Positions 25,520 through 34,926 are shown, numbered from the stretch's first letter. The stretch is DNA of 64,000 nt from Bacillota bacterium (GCA_023439045.1 JAEXOY010000021.1:62001-126000); one strand, 5' to 3'. Notes: generated by a model not told the origin, from the sequence alone. Program-made: numbers and translations.

Positions 25520-26554
25520 TTAATTAATATCAATTTTTTTATCATTAGTCTTATAGTACTCTATTAGACTTTTACTAATAGCCTCAACTACTGAGGTTTT
25601 AAATTCTTTGGTACTCATAATCTTATCATCCTGTTTATTACTCATATAACCCATCTCGAGTAAAACTACAGGGGTGGTAGACCAATTAAATCCTGTAAGG
25701 TCATTTCTGGATATAATGCCGTCCGACTCTATAGAGATATTTTTTTTGAGATGCTCGTCCAAGGTCTCTGCAAATTTTTTGCTTTGTGGTACTATTGATT
25801 TGGTATGAAGTGTGCCAGGAATTAATATAGAATAGCCTCTCACAGTAGACTTTTCAGAACCATTGGCGTGAAGGCGAATAACCATATTGCAGTTTGCCAT
25901 GTTTGTTATTTTAGCTCGCTCAATATTACTTATGTTTACATCATTTTTAATACGAGTCATAACTACTGTTGCACCCTGTTCCTCAAGCTTTTTCTTTAGC
26001 AGTAATCCAACTTCAAGATTAAGCTTGTATTCAGGTATTTTAGTGAATACTCCAGAAGTGCCAGAGGACACCTTAGCCTTCATAACCTTGGAGTTTGGAT
26101 AATTTTGTTCCAGGGAAAGATTCTGCTTGCTTTGGTGACCAGGATCAATTCCAATTATAATACCTTTGAGTGGGAGTTGAGTACCCAAAGCGGATGGTGT
26201 TGTACTGCTAGTACCTTGTTGTTGGGAACTAGTGGCACCTGATGTGCTACTGGCACTTGGTTTTAAGCTACTGCTAGCAATGGGCTGAGGGGCACTACTT
26301 GTATCCGGTTTTGAGACACTGCTAGCACCTGATGTTTTGCTTGAAACAACAGTTTTACTGAGGCTTTTGCTAATGGGCTGACTTTTAGTTGTATTTATAT
26401 TTATATTGATGCTCTTTGTATTGCAAACAGAAAAAGTTTTTGTGTAATTATTTTGAGCATTATTATAAGGGTGGTAAGTTCTAATTGAACAAAAACAAAT
26501 TACTAACACTAGTATGGTGGTTAGAATATAAAACAGAAATTTATTATTTCTCAT
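25520..26554 (-). CDS. N-acetylmuramoyl-L-alanine amidase (Amidase_3), membrane-anchored
   Basis: A 344-residue peptidoglycan amidase cutting the MurNAc-L-Ala bond outside the cell. An N-terminal hydrophobic helix (about 6-24, FLFYILTTILVLVICFCSI) serves as signal or anchor. A Ser/Thr/Pro-rich linker (about 45-125) follows, with repeated SSxxKPxxSS-like blocks. The catalytic domain starts at about residue 130 with zinc ligands His in GIDPGHQ, Glu in LEVGLLLKKKL and His in RLHANGS, and the catalytic Glu in LLEMGYMSN. GAGGTGA lies close before ATG 26554. It is probably involved in cell separation or sporulation wall turnover; no partner gene is adjacent. Confidence 0.92.
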   Translation of the reverse strand: MRNNKFLFYILTTILVLVICFCSIRTYHPYNNAQNNYTKTFSVCNTKSINININTTKSQPISKSLSKTVVSSKTSGASSVSKPDTSSAPQPIASSSLKPSASSTSGATSSQQQGTSSTTPSALGTQLPLKGIIIGIDPGHQSKQNLSLEQNYPNSKVMKAKVSSGTSGVFTKIPEYKLNLEVGLLLKKKLEEQGATVVMTRIKNDVNISNIERAKITNMANCNMVIRLHANGSEKSTVRGYSILIPGTLHTKSIVPQSKKFAETLDEHLKKNISIESDGIISRNDLTGFNWSTTPVVLLEMGYMSNKQDDKIMSTKEFKTSVVEAISKSLIEYYKTNDKKIDIN

Positions 26555-26905
26555 TTCTCACCTCATAATATATAAAAAAATTAGCCTTCTCATATGTCTA
26601 AGAATATAACCCGCTAGGAAATATTCTTCATGCCATTATCCTAGCATATATGCATGAAATATACTAATGTACAGATATAATTTTCCACTTCTGAAGCACC
26701 TTAGCTACTATATATTTGTAAATATACTTCCTAGTTTATTCTCTATGATATCAATTATTTATATTAATTTCAAATAATTGGATAAAATCGGGTTTGCTGC
26801 ATTATTTGAGAAATAAAAAGGGACTGCTGAAATATTACTAGCTTTTCTTCCAGAATTTATGTAAAATATAGATAATTCTATTAGGTTTCTTGGAGGTGAT
26901 TGCTT
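26555..26905. other. Intergenic region between amidase and radC
   Basis: Divergent spacer of about 350 bp. It holds an inverted repeat TTCATGC...GCATGAA (26627-26658) with a 10-bp palindrome GCATATATGC at 26644-26653 near its right arm. I see no convincing -35/-10 pair and no additional gene with a ribosome binding site. Confidence 0.5.
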
Positions 26906-27589
26906 TTGACAAGCAACGTTCACCAGGGCCATCGACTTCGAGTCAAAGAGAGGTTTCTCAATGAGGGGCTGGATTCTTTCAGTGATCATCAAATTTTAGA
27001 GCTTTTACTTTTTTACTGTATTCCAATGAAAGATACAAACGACCTTTCTCATGCCTTGATTCAAGAGTTCGGTACCTTGGATAAGTTATTAGAGGCTAAT
27101 CCTAAGGATATAAGCCAAAGATGTAAAGTAAGTGAAAACACAAGTATTCTTATCTCAATGATTCCCCAGCTAACTAGACGTTATCTAAAATTGAAAAGTG
27201 GAGAAAAGCCCATGCTAAATAGCTCTTCTAAAGCAGGTGATTATGCTGTGGCACTGCTTACAGGAAGGGTATATGAGGGCTTTTACGTTATTTGCCTTGA
27301 TTCACAGAACAGAGTAAACCATGCGGAACTGGTTCATGAAGGTACAATAAACGAAGCGCCTGTCTATCCTAGGCTTATTGTAGAAACAGCTTTGAGGCAT
27401 AGGGCAAATAGTATTATTTTGGCTCATAATCACCCTGGCGGTACATTGCAGCCTTCATTGGCTGATGTTGAAATTACAAAGAAAATAATAATAGCACTAG
27501 AACCTATATCTATTAAGGTGATTGATCATATTATTGTAGCGGGTGATAGCTATTACAGTTTTGCAGAAAAAGGACTAATGGCAAAATAG
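26906..27589 (+). CDS. radC: RadC-like JAB/MPN domain protein
   Basis: A 227-residue protein of the RadC (UPF0758) family. The N-terminal half is a helix-hairpin-helix-like region (HRLRVKERFLNEGLDSF, LLLFYCIPMKD). The C-terminal half (about 105-227) is a JAB/MPN metalloprotease-like domain with Glu in LVHEGTI and the metal motif HNHPGG...SLAD. The historic link to DNA repair is weak for the family. The start is probably TTG 26906, 9 nt after GGAGG; TTG 26900 would overlap the site. A single gene. Confidence 0.86.
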   Translation: MTSNVHQGHRLRVKERFLNEGLDSFSDHQILELLLFYCIPMKDTNDLSHALIQEFGTLDKLLEANPKDISQRCKVSENTSILISMIPQLTRRYLKLKSGEKPMLNSSSKAGDYAVALLTGRVYEGFYVICLDSQNRVNHAELVHEGTINEAPVYPRLIVETALRHRANSIILAHNHPGGTLQPSLADVEITKKIIIALEPISIKVIDHIIVAGDSYYSFAEKGLMAK

Positions 27590-27692
27590 AAGCAAAAATT
27601 ATGGTTTTTACTGCAGAAGAAGTATGGCTTTTTTGGTAGCGTTGTATTATTCTGATAGAGTAGTATAATTTTTTACTTACTGAGGTAGCGAG

Positions 27693-30149
27693 ATGAGTAA
27701 TACTATTCTTGTAGTCGATGATGACATACTAATAACTAATTCATTGAAAATGCTGCTTAATGCAGCTCTTAAGTACAATGTGATTACATGCAATGATCCA
27801 TTGGAGGCCTTGAATATATTTAAAACGAACAAGGATATAGACCTTGTACTTAGTGATTTTATGATGCCAAATATAGATGGTATTACCTTATTGAAGGAAA
27901 TACGAAGCATCAACAAAAATACTATAACCATACTGCTGACTGGTTATTCTGATAAGGACAGTGCGATAAAAGCAATAAATGAGATTGGTATCTATTATTA
28001 TCTTGAAAAGCCTTGGGATAATTCCAACTTGATTAAAATATTACAGAATGGGCTAGAGAAAAAAAGGCTTGAAAGCGAGTTGTGTGCCAAGCTTGAACAG
28101 CTAGAGAATAGTCAGAAGGAAATTCAGCATTTATACATATTGCTAGAGGAAGAGCATAGTAAAACCCTTGCTCAGAATGAAACACTTGAAAGTATAGTTA
28201 GTGAAAAAACAAGGTCCATGCAATCACTAATGGATAACGCGGGGCAGGGCTTTTTATACTTTGGGCTTGACCTTTTAATAAGGCCAGAGTTTAGTTCTGA
28301 ATGCATAAATATATTGGGTGAACAGATAGAAGGCAAGAACTTTGTCAATTTTCTATTCCCTGAGGATTCAAAGGAAAAAGAGCTTTTCATTTATGCTTTG
28401 CATGAAATGTTAGGGGAGACAAAGGAGGATTTATATGACTTACAAACGCTATACATACCCCTGCTTCCAGACGAGGTTATCATTAGGGATAAGGTTATAC
28501 ATATCGATTATAAGCCTATTACTGACTATCGCAATCAAAAACTGATGATGATAGTACTCACAGATGTTTCAAAAAATAAAATACTTGAAGACGAGATAAA
28601 AAAAGATCGAAATGAACTTGCAATGATAGTTAGTGCTGTTATTAATAAGCGGGAATTGCTCGACAGCATTAGGGACTACATTGCTTATTGTAGTTCACTA
28701 GAAAAGCTGATTTATGAGGAATGTAGCTGCTCGCAAAAGCGAATTACTTCTATTTATAGAACATTTCATAACTTTAAAGGTACCTTTGCACAGCTACAGT
28801 TAGTAAATGCTCCAAAACAATTACATCATATGGAAAGTGAATTGTTTAAACTTAAGGACAGTGGTCAGCAAGTGAGCAATGAGTATGTTAGAGATTATAT
28901 AAAGGACAAGGATCCACTCAAATTTATAGAAGAGGATATTAATACACTAAAACAAATATTAGGAGACAGTTACTTCTTAAACGGAGGCTCTGTTCAAATA
29001 TCTAGTAAAGATTTAGAACGAATGAAAAATAGAATCCTTTTGGCTGTACAGCCTAGTAAATACCCTCTTGTATACAATGAGTTTGCAGAGCTGGAAATGG
29101 GCTCTTTACATGATATGCTCAAATCAATGTGCAATTATACTGTGGGCCTGGCCTCCCAGCTTGGTAAATGCATTAAACCATTTGAAGTAAAAGGGCCAGA
29201 TATTATGATCGATTGCCTGCACTACAGACAATTTGTAAAGTCATTAGTAAATATATTTAGAAATATGGTATACCATGGAATTGAGTGCCCTGATGTAAGG
29301 CTTGAAGCGGGAAAATCTGAAGTAGGTGTAGTAGCTTGTAGAGTTGATTCTTTGGAAAACGGTGAGATACTTATTGAAATATCAGATGATGGTCAGGGGA
29401 TTGATATAGATAAACTAAGAAAGATAGCTGTAAATAAAGGCTTTGCAACAGATGAGGAAATAGATTGGTGGAGTGATGATGAAGTTGTAGAGATAATTTT
29501 TGCTGATGGAGTATCAGTATGTGAAAATGCAAATTTGATAGCAGGCAGAGGGGAAGGAATGTCAGAGGTTAAACACCAGGTAGAAAAACTTGGTGGTCGA
29601 ATTGAGACTACCACTATTAGAGGGAAGGGAACAACGTTTACCTTTTTTGTACCTGAGTTGGGGAAAAGTATTCTTGGTGAAGTGGATAGCAAAGATATTA
29701 TGAATGCTGTGCAGGACACAATTATGGAGGTTTTAGGAGATTTATCGATTGGTTTACTTGATAAAAAAGTAACCTACGACAATGAAAGTTTTATTCCGCT
29801 TGCTCAGTATAATTGCTTAATGGAGATAAGGGGAATATTTTCTGGGTTTGTAGGCTTTTCTGTTGAGTCAAGTCTAGGCAATAGGCTCTCTGAGTATTTT
29901 ATTGGGGAGGTTTTTGAAAATCCAGTTAACCATCCAGTAATCTTTGATTGTGTTCAGGAGTTTACAAACATAGTACTTGGAAGATCATTTAACAGGGTTA
30001 AATATGGGGACCAGCTAATAATTGATGATAGCATAGGAGTTTTCTCTGAAGGTTTAACTTTTAGATATTGCAGCAGCAATGCTATAAAACAAAAATATGC
30101 TACGGAATATGGTTTATTACAAGTAAGTGTATTAAAAAAAGGGTTTTGA
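27693..30149 (+). CDS. Chimeric receiver-PAS-Hpt-CheA-type ATPase-CheX protein
   Basis: An 818-residue cytoplasmic signalling protein. In order: receiver (1-125; LVVDDD, phospho-acceptor in LVLSDFMMPNIDG, Lys in LEKPWD), coiled coil (~128-175), PAS-like region (~175-295), histidine phosphotransfer-like helices (~315-430; His in FHNFKGTFAQL), and a CheA-class ATPase (~505-655; N-box VNIFRNMVYHGIE, DDGQGID, AGRGEGMSEVKHQVEKLGG). A C-terminal CheX-like domain (~670-818) follows with the phosphatase signature D-x3-E-x2-N in DCVQEFTN. The CheA P5/CheW-binding domain is missing. The next gene, a receiver protein, starts 13 nt downstream and is the likely phosphorylation partner. The chimera combines a kinase and a phosphatase module, so it could set a phosphorylation level in both directions. 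Confidence 0.88.
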   Translation: MSNTILVVDDDILITNSLKMLLNAALKYNVITCNDPLEALNIFKTNKDIDLVLSDFMMPNIDGITLLKEIRSINKNTITILLTGYSDKDSAIKAINEIGIYYYLEKPWDNSNLIKILQNGLEKKRLESELCAKLEQLENSQKEIQHLYILLEEEHSKTLAQNETLESIVSEKTRSMQSLMDNAGQGFLYFGLDLLIRPEFSSECINILGEQIEGKNFVNFLFPEDSKEKELFIYALHEMLGETKEDLYDLQTLYIPLLPDEVIIRDKVIHIDYKPITDYRNQKLMMIVLTDVSKNKILEDEIKKDRNELAMIVSAVINKRELLDSIRDYIAYCSSLEKLIYEECSCSQKRITSIYRTFHNFKGTFAQLQLVNAPKQLHHMESELFKLKDSGQQVSNEYVRDYIKDKDPLKFIEEDINTLKQILGDSYFLNGGSVQISSKDLERMKNRILLAVQPSKYPLVYNEFAELEMGSLHDMLKSMCNYTVGLASQLGKCIKPFEVKGPDIMIDCLHYRQFVKSLVNIFRNMVYHGIECPDVRLEAGKSEVGVVACRVDSLENGEILIEISDDGQGIDIDKLRKIAVNKGFATDEEIDWWSDDEVVEIIFADGVSVCENANLIAGRGEGMSEVKHQVEKLGGRIETTTIRGKGTTFTFFVPELGKSILGEVDSKDIMNAVQDTIMEVLGDLSIGLLDKKVTYDNESFIPLAQYNCLMEIRGIFSGFVGFSVESSLGNRLSEYFIGEVFENPVNHPVIFDCVQEFTNIVLGRSFNRVKYGDQLIIDDSIGVFSEGLTFRYCSSNAIKQKYATEYGLLQVSVLKKGF

Positions 30150-30162
30150 GAGGACGGACGCT

Positions 30163-30864
30163 ATGGCGAGAATAATGATTGTTGATGATTCATTTGTTAT
30201 GAGGAAAAAACTAAAGGAGCTCTTAGAAAGATTTGGGCACACGGTTGTAGTGGAAGCAGTAGACGGAATTCAAGCAGCTAAGTTCTATGATAGCTATATG
30301 CCTGACTTAGTTACCATGGATATTAATATGCCCAATGTTGATGGAATTGCAACAGTTAAAGAGATTTGCACAAGGCACCCTGATGCGAAGATAATTATGA
30401 TTAGCTCTCTTGCTCAGAAGATAATGGTTATAGAGGCGATGAAAAACGGCGCAAAAAACTATATAATTAAGCCAATTGAAGAGGATAAGCTTATAAGGGT
30501 AATAGATAATGTTCTTAGAATGCAAAAAACTGCTGCTTCAATAAACCGAACAGAAAATAAACCCTTGCCATCAGATGAATTCTCTATACAGAATGAAAAA
30601 GGTACATTTATAATAAACATTAATAGCAGCTTTAATGAGAACTGTATTGATGCATTTAGAAATGCAATTGGAGGGTTGGTATTTGTTAAGCCTCTACACA
30701 TAAAACTTAATTTACTAACCGACATAACATTTTATTCCCAACAGTTTGCACAGGTACTTTTGCTGGCGTCTAAAGCCGGGGGAAGTATCGAACTTACTAG
30801 TAGCGTAAATGCAAACACCAACCTGTTCAGACTAGATGAAAACAATCTAATTCAACTGCTTTAA
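30163..30864 (+). CDS. Receiver protein with C-terminal STAS-like domain
   Basis: A 233-residue protein. Residues 1-120 are a CheY-like receiver (MIVDDS, phospho-acceptor in LVTMDINMPNVDG, ISSLAQ, KPIEEDK). A linker follows, and residues ~140-233 form an alternating helix/strand domain (KGTFIININSSFNENCIDAF, then LLASKAGGSIELTSSV) that resembles a STAS-type or anti-anti-sigma fold, which I infer only from pattern. There is no DNA-binding domain. It lies 13 nt after the Hpt/CheA/CheX chimera, so the pair is an operon and probably a phosphorelay. Confidence 0.82.
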   Translation: MARIMIVDDSFVMRKKLKELLERFGHTVVVEAVDGIQAAKFYDSYMPDLVTMDINMPNVDGIATVKEICTRHPDAKIIMISSLAQKIMVIEAMKNGAKNYIIKPIEEDKLIRVIDNVLRMQKTAASINRTENKPLPSDEFSIQNEKGTFIININSSFNENCIDAFRNAIGGLVFVKPLHIKLNLLTDITFYSQQFAQVLLLASKAGGSIELTSSVNANTNLFRLDENNLIQLL

Positions 30865-30930
30865 ACTCTTTCAATTAATAAAGGATTTAATGTAATGAAA
30901 TTATGAAAACTTTATGAGAAATTAATTTAT

Positions 30931-30959
30931 TTGAATTACTGTGAATATATTATTATAGT
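30931..30959 (+). promoter_or_regulatory. Promoter of the MntR/DtxR-like gene
   Basis: TTGAAT (30931-30936) and TATAGT (30954-30959) are 17 bp apart, about 25 bp before the GTG start, so the leader is very short. Confidence 0.65.
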
Positions 30960-30984
30960 GAGCTTTTTATAGTGAGGTAATAAT

Positions 30985-31461
30985 GTGGACGAAACTTCTA
31001 AGTTTCATACAGTAAGAGGGTATCAGCTTATTGAACAAAATAAGAATCTCTTAACTTCTGCTATGGAGGATTATCTTGAAATGATATTCAGAAATAGCAC
31101 AGAAGAAGGTGGAATACGCATTAATACTCTTTCTGAGCTGTTAAATGTTGCTGCATCTTCAGCTACAAAAATGGTTCAAAAACTAAGCTCACTTGGATTA
31201 GTGAATTACAAAAAATACGGAGTTATTATTCTTACCGAGAATGGAAGGGACATAGGGAAATTTCTACTGCAGCGCCACGGAATAATTGAGCTGTTCCTAA
31301 AAAATATTGGTGTTACAGAGGATGTGCTTGTTGAAACAGAGCTAATAGAACATAATATTACCGCAACTACGCTACAAAAAATCAATATCTTCAATAAATT
31401 TCTAGAGAAAAATCCTATTATTTTAGCCCAATACAATCAGTTTTCAAAGTACTTTTTGTGA
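30985..31461 (+). CDS. DtxR/MntR-family metal-dependent regulator
   Basis: A 158-residue DNA-binding protein. The winged helix at residues ~20-85 (AMEDYLEMIFRNS, INTLSELLNVAASSATKMVQKL, then LVNYKKYGVIILTENG) is typical of DtxR/MntR. The dimer/metal region has HGIIELFL and ETELIEHNI, the latter with the Glu-x2-Glu-His metal-ligand pattern. There is no SH3-like third domain, as in MntR. The start is GTG 30985 with GAGGTAA upstream. The neighbouring mntH (124 nt downstream, past a terminator) suggests manganese as corepressor; iron remains possible. Confidence 0.9.
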   Translation: MDETSKFHTVRGYQLIEQNKNLLTSAMEDYLEMIFRNSTEEGGIRINTLSELLNVAASSATKMVQKLSSLGLVNYKKYGVIILTENGRDIGKFLLQRHGIIELFLKNIGVTEDVLVETELIEHNITATTLQKINIFNKFLEKNPIILAQYNQFSKYFL

Positions 31462-31509
31462 ACTGATATTATTTTCTTAATATTCTAAGAAGTACTATAA
31501 ATACAGCTT

Positions 31510-31539
31510 TGCAAAGTGTAACACTTTGCATTTTTTTTT
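31510..31539 (+). terminator. Terminator between the MntR-like gene and mntH
   Basis: TGCAAAGTG-TAAC-CACTTTGCA, about 9-bp stem, followed by nine T. Only 45 nt remain before mntH, so mntH transcription either reads through it or starts just upstream of it. That makes it a possible control point. Confidence 0.9.
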
Positions 31540-31584
31540 CATACTCTATTTTAGGTAAACATTGTTAGTCGAGGCTAAATCATA

Positions 31585-32892
31585 ATGATTAAGGAACAAT
31601 TTATGAAACCAGCTATAGCAGATGCTGATGAACTGGTGATAGGAAGATATAGTACTAGAAGTAAAAAAAGTCTTATAAGCAAGTTTAAGGATTTACTAAA
31701 ATTTTTAGGGCCGGCCTTTATAGTAAGTGTAGCATATATAGACCCCGGGAATTTTTCCACTAATATAAGTGGTGGATCAATGTTTAATTATAATCTTTTA
31801 TGGGTAATCCTTTGGAGTAACCTAATGGCAATTTTTTTGCAATCCATGTCAGCAAAGCTGGGAATAGCAACTGGTAAGAACCTTCCACAAATGTGTGGGG
31901 AGGTGTTTTCCAGAAAAACAAATTGGTTTTTCTGGGTTGTTGCCGAACTAGCAGCTATGGCTACTAATCTAGCAGAATTTCTCGGAGGCACATTAGGGCT
32001 ATATCTGCTATTTAGAATTCCGATGCCAGTAGCAGGCCTTATAACGGCAATACTGACCTTTGGTATCACCTACTTAAGCAGGTATGGTCAAAGGGCGGTA
32101 GAGGTAATAATATCGATTTTGGTAGCAGTAATATGTGCAGCATATTCGGTAGAGATATTTTTAGCAAAACCAGATTGGGCGCAGGCCGGTTTGCATGTAC
32201 TTATGCCTTCTTTACCAAATGCTCAAGCAGTGTTGATTGCTGTTGGAATGCTAGGCGCTACCGTGATGCCGCATGTTATTTACCTCCATTCACAATTAGT
32301 ACAACACAGAAATACAGATGTAACCGAGGAGGATAAAAAACGTCATTTAAAAATGGAAAGAATAGATATTGCAATTGCTATGAATATAGCTTTTATTGTA
32401 AATAGTGCAATGGTTGTAGTTTCAGCAGCAGTATTCTTTAAAAATGGTATTTCCGTAGAAACAATAGAACAGGCACATCAATCGCTTTCTCCACTACTAG
32501 GAGCCGCATCGGCGGGTGCATTCGGTATTGCATTGATTGCATCAGGGCTTTCCTCTGCAACAGTAGGGACTCTGGCAGGGCAGACTATTATGCAGGGGTT
32601 TGTGGGACTTAAGATAAGTGATAATATAACAAGGCTTGTTACCATGCTGCCAGGAATAATTATTATTTTACTGGGAGTTAACCCTTTAAAAGCCCTATTG
32701 TTAAGCCAAGTAACACTTAGTTTTGTTTTGCCCGTGGCTATTATCCCTATGCTGATCATTACTAGCAAAAAGGAATTAATGGGTACACTTGCAAATAAGA
32801 CCATTACAAAGGTTACAGGTATTGCAATAACTACAGTTATCGTAGTGCTAAATGCTGTTTTGTTGTACCTGACCTTCTTTGGAATGTTATAG
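31585..32892 (+). CDS. mntH: Nramp-family divalent metal (Mn2+) transporter
   Basis: A 435-residue proton-coupled Mn2+/Fe2+ importer with about eleven membrane helices. Family motifs are VAYIDPGNFSTN in helix 1 (the Asp-Pro-Gly metal site) and GATVMPHVIYLHS in helix 6 (Met-Pro-His). The N-terminal ~35 residues are a polar leader. ATG 31585 (GAGG 10 nt upstream) is used; ATG 31603, with AAGGA 7 nt before it, would shorten it by 6 residues and is equally plausible. It lies downstream of the MntR/DtxR-like gene, which probably represses it. Confidence 0.95.
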   Translation: MIKEQFMKPAIADADELVIGRYSTRSKKSLISKFKDLLKFLGPAFIVSVAYIDPGNFSTNISGGSMFNYNLLWVILWSNLMAIFLQSMSAKLGIATGKNLPQMCGEVFSRKTNWFFWVVAELAAMATNLAEFLGGTLGLYLLFRIPMPVAGLITAILTFGITYLSRYGQRAVEVIISILVAVICAAYSVEIFLAKPDWAQAGLHVLMPSLPNAQAVLIAVGMLGATVMPHVIYLHSQLVQHRNTDVTEEDKKRHLKMERIDIAIAMNIAFIVNSAMVVVSAAVFFKNGISVETIEQAHQSLSPLLGAASAGAFGIALIASGLSSATVGTLAGQTIMQGFVGLKISDNITRLVTMLPGIIIILLGVNPLKALLLSQVTLSFVLPVAIIPMLIITSKKELMGTLANKTITKVTGIAITTVIVVLNAVLLYLTFFGML

Positions 32893-33022
32893 AGCACCAA
32901 GATGAGCATTTTATGACAAAAGAGCATTGGTTGAGTACATTTTAATATAGCATATAGTACACATTTATGAGGGCGCTTTAATAGTATGTATTAATATATA
33001 TTTCGTTAAGAGGAGAATTGTT

Positions 33023-33520
33023 ATGACACGTTATGTACCAGTCTATGGTTATATTACAGATATTACGGACTTTTACACGAGCAGTTCAGAACCAAGTGGT
33101 TGTTATAAGCTCTTTACTGTTAGGATTGATAAAACAGATATCAATAACTTTGTTGTTGCGCCATGTACCTATATTTATGATAATACCACACTTCAAAAGG
33201 GTGATTTTATTGTGGCCTTCTATGATAGCAATGCACCTACTCCATTGATATATCCTCCACAGTATAGGGCATTAGCAATGGCAAAAGGAACAGATAGGGG
33301 TAATATTAAATACGATTACTTCGATAATACCTTGACTAGCAGTGATGGAAATCTCAAGCTCAATATATCACCCGACACTATTATACTAATGGAGAATAAT
33401 CAGGTATTTACAAGTAAATTAGGAAATAGAGTATTAATGGTAGAATACTTGTTTACAACAAAGAGCATCCCCGCTCAAACAACACCTGCTAAAGTAATAG
33501 TTATTTGTAATAATGAGTAA
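33023..33520 (+). CDS. Protein of unknown function, OB-fold-like
   Basis: A 165-residue protein I do not recognise. It has no signal peptide or membrane helix, is rich in Tyr, Thr, Asp and Asn, and is predicted mostly beta: YVPVYGYITDITDFYTSS, KLFTVRIDKTDINNFVVAP, QKGDFIVAFYDSNAPTPLIYPPQYRALAMAK. The pattern of an opening VYGYITDI strand and a KGDFIVAFYD strand is reminiscent of OB-fold proteins. AGAGGAG lies 8 nt before ATG 33023, and the frame is intact. It stands alone between mntH and the HD-GYP gene. A coat or spore-associated role is possible, but nothing in the sequence proves it. Confidence 0.75.
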   Translation: MTRYVPVYGYITDITDFYTSSSEPSGCYKLFTVRIDKTDINNFVVAPCTYIYDNTTLQKGDFIVAFYDSNAPTPLIYPPQYRALAMAKGTDRGNIKYDYFDNTLTSSDGNLKLNISPDTIILMENNQVFTSKLGNRVLMVEYLFTTKSIPAQTTPAKVIVICNNE

Positions 33521-33687
33521 AAGAATAGCGTTAAATTACATTTGTAAAAAAAGTTGCTAAAAAAGGGCTAAAAGACCAATTGAGCCTTGTAACAGGACCG
33601 CTCAAGTAGTATATTTATATTATGAGCTAACATTATAGTACGCATAGCTAAACCTGACATTATAGATATATAGAGAGGGTCAATAGT

Positions 33688-34734
33688 ATGATATCACTAA
33701 GTGTATTTGAGCTTTCCGAAGGAATGATTCTTGCTGAACCAATTTTATGTCCACAAACAAGAAAGCTATTAATAGCTTCTGGAACAAAATTGACGGATCA
33801 GCTAATTTCTACAATAAAGGCTAGAGGTATAGGTGCTGTTTGTGTAGCAGAAAGATTTACACTTTTGGTGCATCCCAATGATACCACAATTAGGGAACTT
33901 AAGAGCTTAATTGAACAAGAAATTGTAAGGTTAGCTCCCGAAAAGCTAGAGGCAAACAAAAATGATGAGATGGTAAAAGTCTCTAAACTTGCGAGGACAG
34001 TAGTTAGCAAGATACTTGAAGACCAGGAATTGGTTAATTTTTGTGTTTGGATGAAGCTTATTGATAATAACTACCTTTATAAGCATTGTATATGCAGTTG
34101 TGCGCTATCACTACTGGTAGCTGGAGCAATGCGCCTTAGCTTTGCGGAAATGGTGACTATTGGTTCAGGGGCTCTTTTACATGACTTGGGGCTATGTGAA
34201 ATGCCTTTATTAATAAATGACCTAAAGAGTATTGCAAAGCAAGAGGCATTATGGAAAGAGCATCCTAGATATGGGTATTACTTTGCAAGAGAGGCTGGTA
34301 TCTCAGATGCAATTAGCAATTTAATTCGTCAGCATCACGAAGAGTGGGACGGAGGAGGCTATCCAAATAAGCTAAAGGGAGAGGAAATTGCTCTCGGGGC
34401 AAGGATTATTTCTGTATGTGAAACATATGATAGACTAATACGAATGGAAGGGTACCCTCATTATCAAGCTATAGAAAATCTATATGGTGGTGGAGGGTAC
34501 TATTTTGACCCGGAGGTAGTACAAGCGTTTACTAACAATATTGCTGTATATCCACTAGGGTCTATGGTACGGTTGTCTACATCTGAGGTAGGTATAGTGG
34601 TAAATGTTAGAGATAACTATGGCCCTAGGCCAATTGTACGTGTATACTTTAATAGGGTAAACAGACCTCTTACAACACCAAAGGATATCAACCTTGGGAA
34701 GGAGTTAACTGTGTTCATAAAGGAAGTACTATAA
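33688..34734 (+). CDS. HD-GYP domain protein, probable c-di-GMP phosphodiesterase
   Basis: A 348-residue cytoplasmic protein. Residues ~1-60 match the small N-terminal domain found before many HD-GYP domains (SEGMILAEPILCPQTRKLL). The HD-GYP domain (~130-300) has the metal pair HDLG, HPRYGYYFAREAG, HHEEWDGGGYP with the GYP signature, and CETYDRL. A C-terminal ~60-residue region (YPLGSMVRLSTSEVG...) is the usual tail. The key residues look intact, so it should hydrolyse c-di-GMP to pGpG or GMP. AGAGGG precedes ATG 33688. A GGDEF-EAL gene lies 1.2 kb further on. Confidence 0.92.
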   Translation: MISLSVFELSEGMILAEPILCPQTRKLLIASGTKLTDQLISTIKARGIGAVCVAERFTLLVHPNDTTIRELKSLIEQEIVRLAPEKLEANKNDEMVKVSKLARTVVSKILEDQELVNFCVWMKLIDNNYLYKHCICSCALSLLVAGAMRLSFAEMVTIGSGALLHDLGLCEMPLLINDLKSIAKQEALWKEHPRYGYYFAREAGISDAISNLIRQHHEEWDGGGYPNKLKGEEIALGARIISVCETYDRLIRMEGYPHYQAIENLYGGGGYYFDPEVVQAFTNNIAVYPLGSMVRLSTSEVGIVVNVRDNYGPRPIVRVYFNRVNRPLTTPKDINLGKELTVFIKEVL

Positions 34735-34758
34735 GGGGAATACATATATTTTAAATAT

Positions 34759-34926
34759 TCATTTTTCTTTCGATGTATTAGTGCTTTCAGCATGGTATTT
34801 ATCCATCCTGGCCTGAAGCTCCTTGGATTTTTTTAGATACTCACGGCCTTTTATTACGATAATTTTGTGGCGGGTTAATATCGATTCTAACTCTTCTATA
34901 GCCTTATTCTTGTTTTCAGAATCCAA
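34759..34926 (-). CDS. Spo0E-like small protein
   Basis: A 55-codon minus-strand ORF starting at TTG 34926, 7 nt after GGGGG. It encodes two short charged helices (AIEELESILTRHK and GREYLKKSKELQARMDKYH). The SKELQARMDKY segment resembles the SQELD-xx-I-xx-Y signature of Spo0E aspartyl-phosphate phosphatases, which dephosphorylate Spo0A, although the signature Asp is replaced by Gln here. The length fits the family (50-85 aa). An inverted repeat TTATGC-AAACA-GCATAA at 34965-34981 lies upstream. It could be a divergent or inactive family member. Confidence 0.5.
   Translation of the reverse strand: MDSENKNKAIEELESILTRHKIIVIKGREYLKKSKELQARMDKYHAESTNTSKEK

Noticed and set aside
31540..31585. DtxR/MntR operator in TTTAGG...GGCTAAA before mntH
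   Set aside because: The half-sites are too far apart (about 17 bp) and do not match a known box well enough.
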